Assembly: GCA_946803715.1 (NCBI GenBank)
Contig: CAMPET010000083.1
Location: 233,360-244,812, forward strand
DNA length: 11,453 nucleotides
Origin: Beroe ovata
Lineage: Eukaryota; Ctenophora; Nuda; Beroida; Beroidae
Direction: 5' to 3'
The translations under genes were made by a program, and so were the position numbers. Below are positions 6,949-11,453 of the stretch, piece by piece. Numbering within the stretch: the first letter of the stretch is position 1; each line of letters begins with the position of its first letter. The notes beneath the pieces were generated by a model. The model worked only from the letters and a program-made list of their open reading frames with translations, did not search any database and was not told the origin of the DNA.

Positions 6949-9900
6949 ATGTCATTTCGATCTCTTAAAAAGAAGCACACCTTTGATGGACCAAAGTTGG
7001 AGGACATTGAAGATACCAGAGTCCCTCCTCGATTACAAAAACAATTAGCATATTATTTTGCGGGTATTGAATCTGAGTTTGTACAGATGTGTCAAGAAAA
7101 TGAGCAATGTGAGTTGAATTCATTATAATGACTTATCACCAAAATTTTAAATCTAAAGCTCTGGTTCTAAATTTTTCAATATCATTCCAGTAAAAGCAAA
7201 GTTAAGGCAGCTGGAAGGTCAAATGAGTCTCAAAAACCATGTTGAGTCCAAAGATCAGTCTAAAGAAGGCTTTCCTGATGTAGATGGCCCTTGGCAAAAC
7301 TTGCCTCGAAATGCAAGTCAGTTTTCCAAGAAAGTGATGATAAAATATAAAGAACAGACTAACAAGATTGTGAGCTCCTTCAGACCGCCCCATGTTTCTG
7401 TAACAATTAAACATGTAGGAAGGTATGAAGGTTGAAGATTACTTCAATTCCAGCATGCATATTGAACTTCTGTTGTGATTTATCTAACTGTAGGTACAAT
7501 AATGCAGTAATCTTTAAACCTGTCAGGTATTCAGGTCATAAAGATGGTATATGGGATGTAACATATTGTAAGGGTTTAAAAGGCAGATCAATCATTGGCA
7601 CAGCAAGTAATGATAGGACAGCACGAATTTGGCAAGCTGAAGGGCAGCATTGCCTTCTGAAATATCAGGGACACTCAGGGAGTGTCAACTCAATCAGGTG
7701 AGATACAATGTGGATAGCTGAATTTTTTTTTCTAGTCAGATTTACCATGATAATTCAGCATCTCCTCTTCAGATTTCATCCAACATTACCCCTTGTGCTG
7801 ACTGGTTCCGGGGATAGATCAGCACAGATTTGGTGTTGTGATGTGCCTGATAATGATGGGGTTTTGTCAGCTGACACTCAGCTTCATCAGGCATCTGATG
7901 AGGAACTCAGCGAGGAAGAAGAAAGGGAACAAAAGTAAGTTTTCAAATAATTCTTATCCTCGATGAGACCTCAAATTTTATGTATAAATTCAGTCAACCA
8001 ACTATGGTACCGTTATTGCATGATTTTATCAAAGTGATCTTCGGATTTGTTCAGGCTTTTGCAAATAAGTATGTTGAATTTAGTTTATTTTCACGATTTT
8101 TCTCCACTATCCCGCGCCCAACAAGTTGCTGACAGAATAACGATACAAAAAACACCCTATTCGAGTTAAATTGACATCATGTTCTTAGCACTCACTATAT
8201 CCTCATGTCACTGTAGAGGGTAGGTGAGGTGAAGTGAGCATCAGACATATCTCGTAACAGGAGCAACATCGTGAGATAATTATAGCTGTTCTGATATGGT
8301 ACTAGACTGACTCTTGACTTGGATACCTTGACGTTGCATACAAGAGTTGAGACATGATGCCTTAATGAAAGCCATATATGGGATAAAGACTGTGTTACAA
8401 ATCCTATACAGTACAAGTCACGAAGCCTACCCGTGTTCTCTCATACAGAAATACCTGTGGTCATGTTAATAGCGTGAGATCTGTCCAAACATCATGACAG
8501 CTGTTCTGGTCACTACCCAAATCAGTCATTTGCCAACGCCAACTGCTAATAGATACTGCGTCAGCAGCTTACGTCGCATGCGTGAATTGGTCCACGAAGT
8601 CAGTGGGGCAATTGACGCTATAACACACAATTCTGGACCCAGCCTGCAATAGTGCAATACATAATATTCTGAACCATGTGGTTGTCCCCCTCTATATAAC
8701 CAATGCTTTCAGCACGCCAGCAGTGGTTGTCAGGACACCCCAGAAAACACTGTTGGGACACGGAAACGTGGTTACGGCAGCAGAGTGGCTGAACGGTGGC
8801 ACGCAGACAGTAACTGCTTCCTGGGACAGGACGGCTCGGGTATGGGACACGGAGAGTTCTACCGTCATCTACACTCTTACAGGTGACACAGTGCGTTAGG
8901 TGTGTGCTTCCGGGTGATTTAACACCTTCCCGGTGATTTTACAGGTTCAAAACTCATAAAATATAATTGTGACGGCGCTTCCTAAAAATTTTTTGAATCA
9001 TCACAGAACTGGTACTGTTTGTTATCAGCATTGACTACCTTGTCCGGCGTGATGTGAAACTTACCACTGTAGATTAATTCTGACTTATCATAGGGTACTG
9101 ACTACTGGGGGAGGGGGGTAATCTGTAACCACATCTAATATTGCCCTGTAATCAATGTTAATTGGATTTCCAAACTGTAAATAAAGCACATTGGACCTTG
9201 TTATTTGATACGGTGAGATTCGAGCGTGAAGTTCAAATACATGGTCGCAGTTCTTGTTGTCATAACAGTGGATCAACAGTGTACACTGTACAGTGTACGC
9301 TGGTATACAGTATACATGTTGCAGTTGGGGTATGGCCTATTAACAGGGTATAATAATGTATTATGTATAAAGTCTCCTAAACATGGATCGTGATACAGCG
9401 TGTGTTTCATGGTGTATACAATTTACAGTCGATGTATTTGTATGTCAAGCCACAGGAAAGTCGGAACAAATTCACGATGGACTCAATGGAATTGGGGGAT
9501 GTAGGATACACATTGAATGTTGTGTATTTGAGATAAATTGTTTTCCTTCGGGATAATCAATATTGAGATCCACAATCATGAGGGCATGACATCATAGTGA
9601 CACCTTATTCATTCGATTTTACATATGTGAGTTCCACAAGAAGTATAAGAGCGAATTCGTCAAATTTGCCTGATTTCTTATCAACCACATCGCCACCAAA
9701 CTTGTACAATTACTCTCGTTTGAATCCCTTGTCCCCACTCTCTCATCAGTCACCACATACTCACCTCCCCCTCAGGCCATGACCAAGAAATAACAGACAC
9801 GTCAGTACACTCCTCCCAAGCACTGATAGTAACGTGCTCCAAGGATACCACTTTCCGAGTATGGGACTTCAGGACGTCCATACACTCGGTCAACGTGTAC

Positions 9901-9987
9901 CAGGGACACACGGCTCCCGTCACGTGCGCAGTGTTCACCACTCACCATGACTCGGTGGTGAGTGGCAGCGACGACTCAACTGTTAAG
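6949..9987 (+). CDS. WDR37: WDR37, WD40-repeat protein (6 exons, 3' end off window)
   Basis: Exons are A 6949-7108, B 7191-7422, C 7494-7697, D 7773-7934, E 8713-8882 and F 9776-9987. Introns are 82, 71, 75, 778 and 893 bp; all are GT-AG and every phase matches, giving 380 residues. An in-frame TGA at 6943-6945 fixes the ATG. Residues 25-72 form the N-terminal helical/coiled segment (VPPRLQ...[14 protein letters not shown]), and NKIVSSFR (about 112-119) is identical or nearly so in human WDR37. WD repeats begin at [44 protein letters not shown] and [10 protein letters not shown], ending in signatures such as [21 protein letters not shown] and [12 protein letters not shown]. An acidic linker ([10 protein letters not shown]) separates blades 2 and 3, as in human. 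WDR37 is known to form a complex with PACS1/PACS2. Human WDR37 is about 494 residues, so roughly 100 C-terminal residues are missing at the right edge. Confidence 0.94.
7935..8712 (+). other. WDR37 intron 4 (778 bp)
   Basis: The donor is AA|GTAAGT at 7935 and the acceptor is GCTTTCAG ending at 8712. It joins AA + C to give Asn and runs on into [16 protein letters not shown], in line with the human linker before blade 3. It is ten times longer than the two introns before it. Base composition rises in G+C across this intron, and the exon after it uses a different codon style from the exon before. No repeat, RNA gene or nested gene was recognised; the 73-residue minus-strand open frame is not supported. 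Confidence 0.8.
8883..9775 (+). other. WDR37 intron 5 (893 bp)
   Basis: The donor ACAG|GTGACA is weaker than the others, and the acceptor CCTCCCCCTCAG is strong. G + GC gives glycine, completing the LTGHDQE motif that starts blade 4, as in human WDR37. The intron holds a G7-like tract (about 9108-9118) and a pair of short palindromes at 9281-9315. No coding exon is required by the protein alignment and none was seen. Confidence 0.85.
9281..9315. repeat. Adjacent perfect palindromes in WDR37 intron 5
   Basis: GTACACTGTACAGTGTAC (9281-9298) is an exact 18-bp palindrome, followed four bases later by GTATAC-A-GTATAC (9303-9315), an inverted repeat around one base. Both are built from GTAC/GTATAC words. 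They could form small cruciforms or bind a dimeric factor; neither is demonstrated. Confidence 0.8.
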
Positions 9988-10213
9988 GTGAGGCGTTCTC
10001 ATGGTGAGTGTTGTCACGGTGAAGTGTTGTCATGGTGAGTGTTGTCAGGAATCAGGGCGAGATGTTGTCAAGGTGAGGCGTTGTCATGGTGAGTTGTTGT
10101 ATATGTGAGATGTTGTCAGGGTGAGGCGTTGTCAGGGTGAAGTGTTGTCAAGGTGAGGTGTTGTCATGGTGAGGCCGTGCCAAGGTGAGATGTTGTCAAG
10201 ATGGAATGATGTC
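9985..10213 (+). repeat. Minisatellite of 15-16-bp units starting at the WDR37 exon F splice donor
   Basis: About 13-14 imperfect head-to-tail units of the form GTTGTCA(A/T)GGTGAG(G/T) begin at the exon-intron junction (AAG|GTGAGGCGTT, donor at 9988) and continue to about 10213. One unit contains GTGATGTTGTCA-like variants and one longer unit (about 10045-10063) carries an insertion. Eight further GGTGAG words occur after the authentic one, so the array repeats the donor sequence itself. The last units decay (CAAGATGGAAT, GATGTCACTG). Confidence 0.9.
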
Positions 10214-11320
10214 ACTGTCTAAGAATGTAAGTCTCATGTTGTGATGTCATAGTAAATTAGACTTGAGCTTTCATTATGAGACTCATCATTGCTCATTCCT
10301 CATTCGAGTTGGGTATATCAAATCAGACTATGTGTTCATGTGTCGTCCATGTGAATTGTGAATGGAGTATTCTTCACTGGGAATATCACCTTACTGTAAG
10401 AAATGTGGCAGTTGACATTGTCACAATTTGACATCTTGTACAATTCTCTGGAGTACTGCTGTGTGGAGAGTGTACGTTCTGTCATACATTGAGAACGTCA
10501 TGACAGTGCATGTTCATTCCTGCACTAGTGTCGCTATGCACATATCATCATGCGAGTAACATTATGTATACTGACGATTATTCCATAATGTTCATAATAA
10601 ACATGGGTACCTATTCACTGGTTTGGACGTGTACAATATGGAGAGGAGAGGAAGAGTTGAAATTACAATCGAAATTGATGCGTGCGTCAAATAACCACAA
10701 GTCTATTTATATTATCTATAACAAAGTTTTTCTGGGAGACAATTCATTTTCAGGGACTTCCCATTCCTGTATTATTATTTTTCTACAAGAGTTGTCGTCC
10801 ATCACCGAATAAGGTTATATTGCAGAATTTGACTGATGATGAATGACATATTGACATAACCTATTCATTATTTGCATCCCCACAAAAATCGATATATTCC
10901 ACGAATTCTTCTCTATGAAGCTGCTTCAAAGTAAAATCACAAGGAATGCTGCCGAAATATTCTGTACGTGAGTGATTGAACAATATTTAATGTCCTCTGT
11001 GGAAACTGGCATCCCATTTCCCCCCTGTGTTTGGTATAATAATAGTTGTGAACGTGAAGTCTGCTATAAATGCCTTGTTAGCATAAGTCGAGATGCCATA
11101 ATATCCAACTATGTGATTCTCGCGCATGCCTTCATTCTCTAATTAGTCTCAATGTTGCGGTGTCAACATATTATTTCTCGGAGGGCATATAAATAGCGTG
11201 ATGGGCTGAGAGTGTGTGATCGCTTGAGAGCGGTGTTGGGTTTCACATCGATACCAAATTGCCACGAGCCCGTCGAGCCCGTCGAGCCAATCATCCTGAT
11301 CAGCCGCGCTCCTCAAATTA
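10214..11320. other. Non-coding right-hand stretch, probably WDR37 intron 6
   Basis: About 1.1 kb in which I searched the plus strand for the next WDR37 exon (expected to begin with VWDLK-like sequence in phase 0 and to carry the last two WD blades) and found none. The intron begun at 9988 therefore seems to run off the right edge. A 100-residue plus-strand open frame at 10510-10812 has no WD-repeat or other recognised motif and is not called. A small 9-bp tandem repeat lies at 11266-11288. Confidence 0.6.
11266..11288 (+). repeat. 9-bp tandem repeat (GAGCCCGTC)
   Basis: The unit GAGCCCGTC occurs twice exactly and a third time in part (GAGCC). It is GC-rich amid mixed sequence. Reading as coding would give repeated Glu-Pro-Val or Arg-Ala-Arg tripeptides, but there is no supporting exon context. 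Confidence 0.9.
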
Positions 11321-11372
11321 TTATGTGTGTGTGTGGTGTGTGAGTGTGTGAGTGTGTGTCTCTGACAGCTCT

Positions 11373-11423
<51 letters not shown>

Positions 11424-11453
11424 TGTGGGTGTGTGTGTGTGTGAGTGTGTTGG
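11321..11453. repeat. GT microsatellite, right edge
   Basis: A TG/GTGAG-rich tract begins at about 11321, is interrupted by CTCTGACAGCTC (about 11360-11371), and then contains a pure GT run of 41 bases at 11379-11419, followed by GGGTGTG variants to the last base. As at the left edge, the sequence stops inside or beside the repeat. Confidence 0.95.

Noticed and set aside
9985-10213. Short-period array considered as a CRISPR
   Set aside because: Units of 15-16 bp are directly adjacent without spacers; it is a minisatellite.
10510-10812. A 100-residue plus-strand open frame considered as a later WDR37 exon or a separate gene
   Set aside because: It contains no WD motif, the expected VWDLK start is absent, and codon use is not gene-like.

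Overview
Kind of organism. This is eukaryotic, almost certainly metazoan, nuclear DNA. Three protein genes can be assembled exon by exon with GT-AG introns and matching phases, and none is ordered as an operon. The gene set (a PHF12-type PHD-finger corepressor subunit, a membrane-anchored Baeyer-Villiger-type flavin monooxygenase, and WDR37), several introns of only 71-119 bp, and long TG/CA microsatellites fit an early-branching animal such as a sponge. The phylum is a guess from gene style, not something the sequence proves.

Layout. Positions 1-473 are TG/TA and CA simple repeats. On the minus strand, 885-1563 holds the first three coding exons (112 residues) of a PHF12-like gene that runs off the left edge. 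After a 445-bp AT-rich spacer, 2009-4687 (minus) holds a complete four-exon flavin monooxygenase gene of 534 codons; its second intron (999 bp) is swollen by two tandem copies of a repeat. From 4688 to 6948 lies a gene-poor divergent intergenic region with an inverted copy of that repeat, a perfect 10-bp-arm hairpin, short tandem repeats and a GC-rich, CpG-rich cluster of degenerate direct repeats. On the plus strand, 6949-9987 holds six coding exons (380 residues) of WDR37. The remaining C-terminal roughly 100 residues are off the right edge. The exon F donor runs straight into a 15-16-bp minisatellite (to about 10213). The rest, to 11453, is intron-like with no recognised exon and ends in another long GT repeat.

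How the genes relate. They do not form an obvious pathway: a chromatin regulator, an oxidoreductase probably tethered to the endoplasmic reticulum, and a WD40 scaffold that partners PACS proteins in other animals. The most striking large-scale property is a compositional mosaic. Exons in the centre (the monooxygenase and WDR37 exons A-D) use A/T-ending codons, while the left (PHF12) and right (WDR37 exons E-F) flanks use many more G/C-ending codons. The change falls inside a single gene. It could be genuine regional composition or a joined assembly.

No prokaryotic-type system, CRISPR array, tRNA, rRNA or intact transposase gene was found. I did not find a convincing undescribed system; the best leads are the splice-donor minisatellite, the membrane-anchored bacterial-style monooxygenase and the composition switch.
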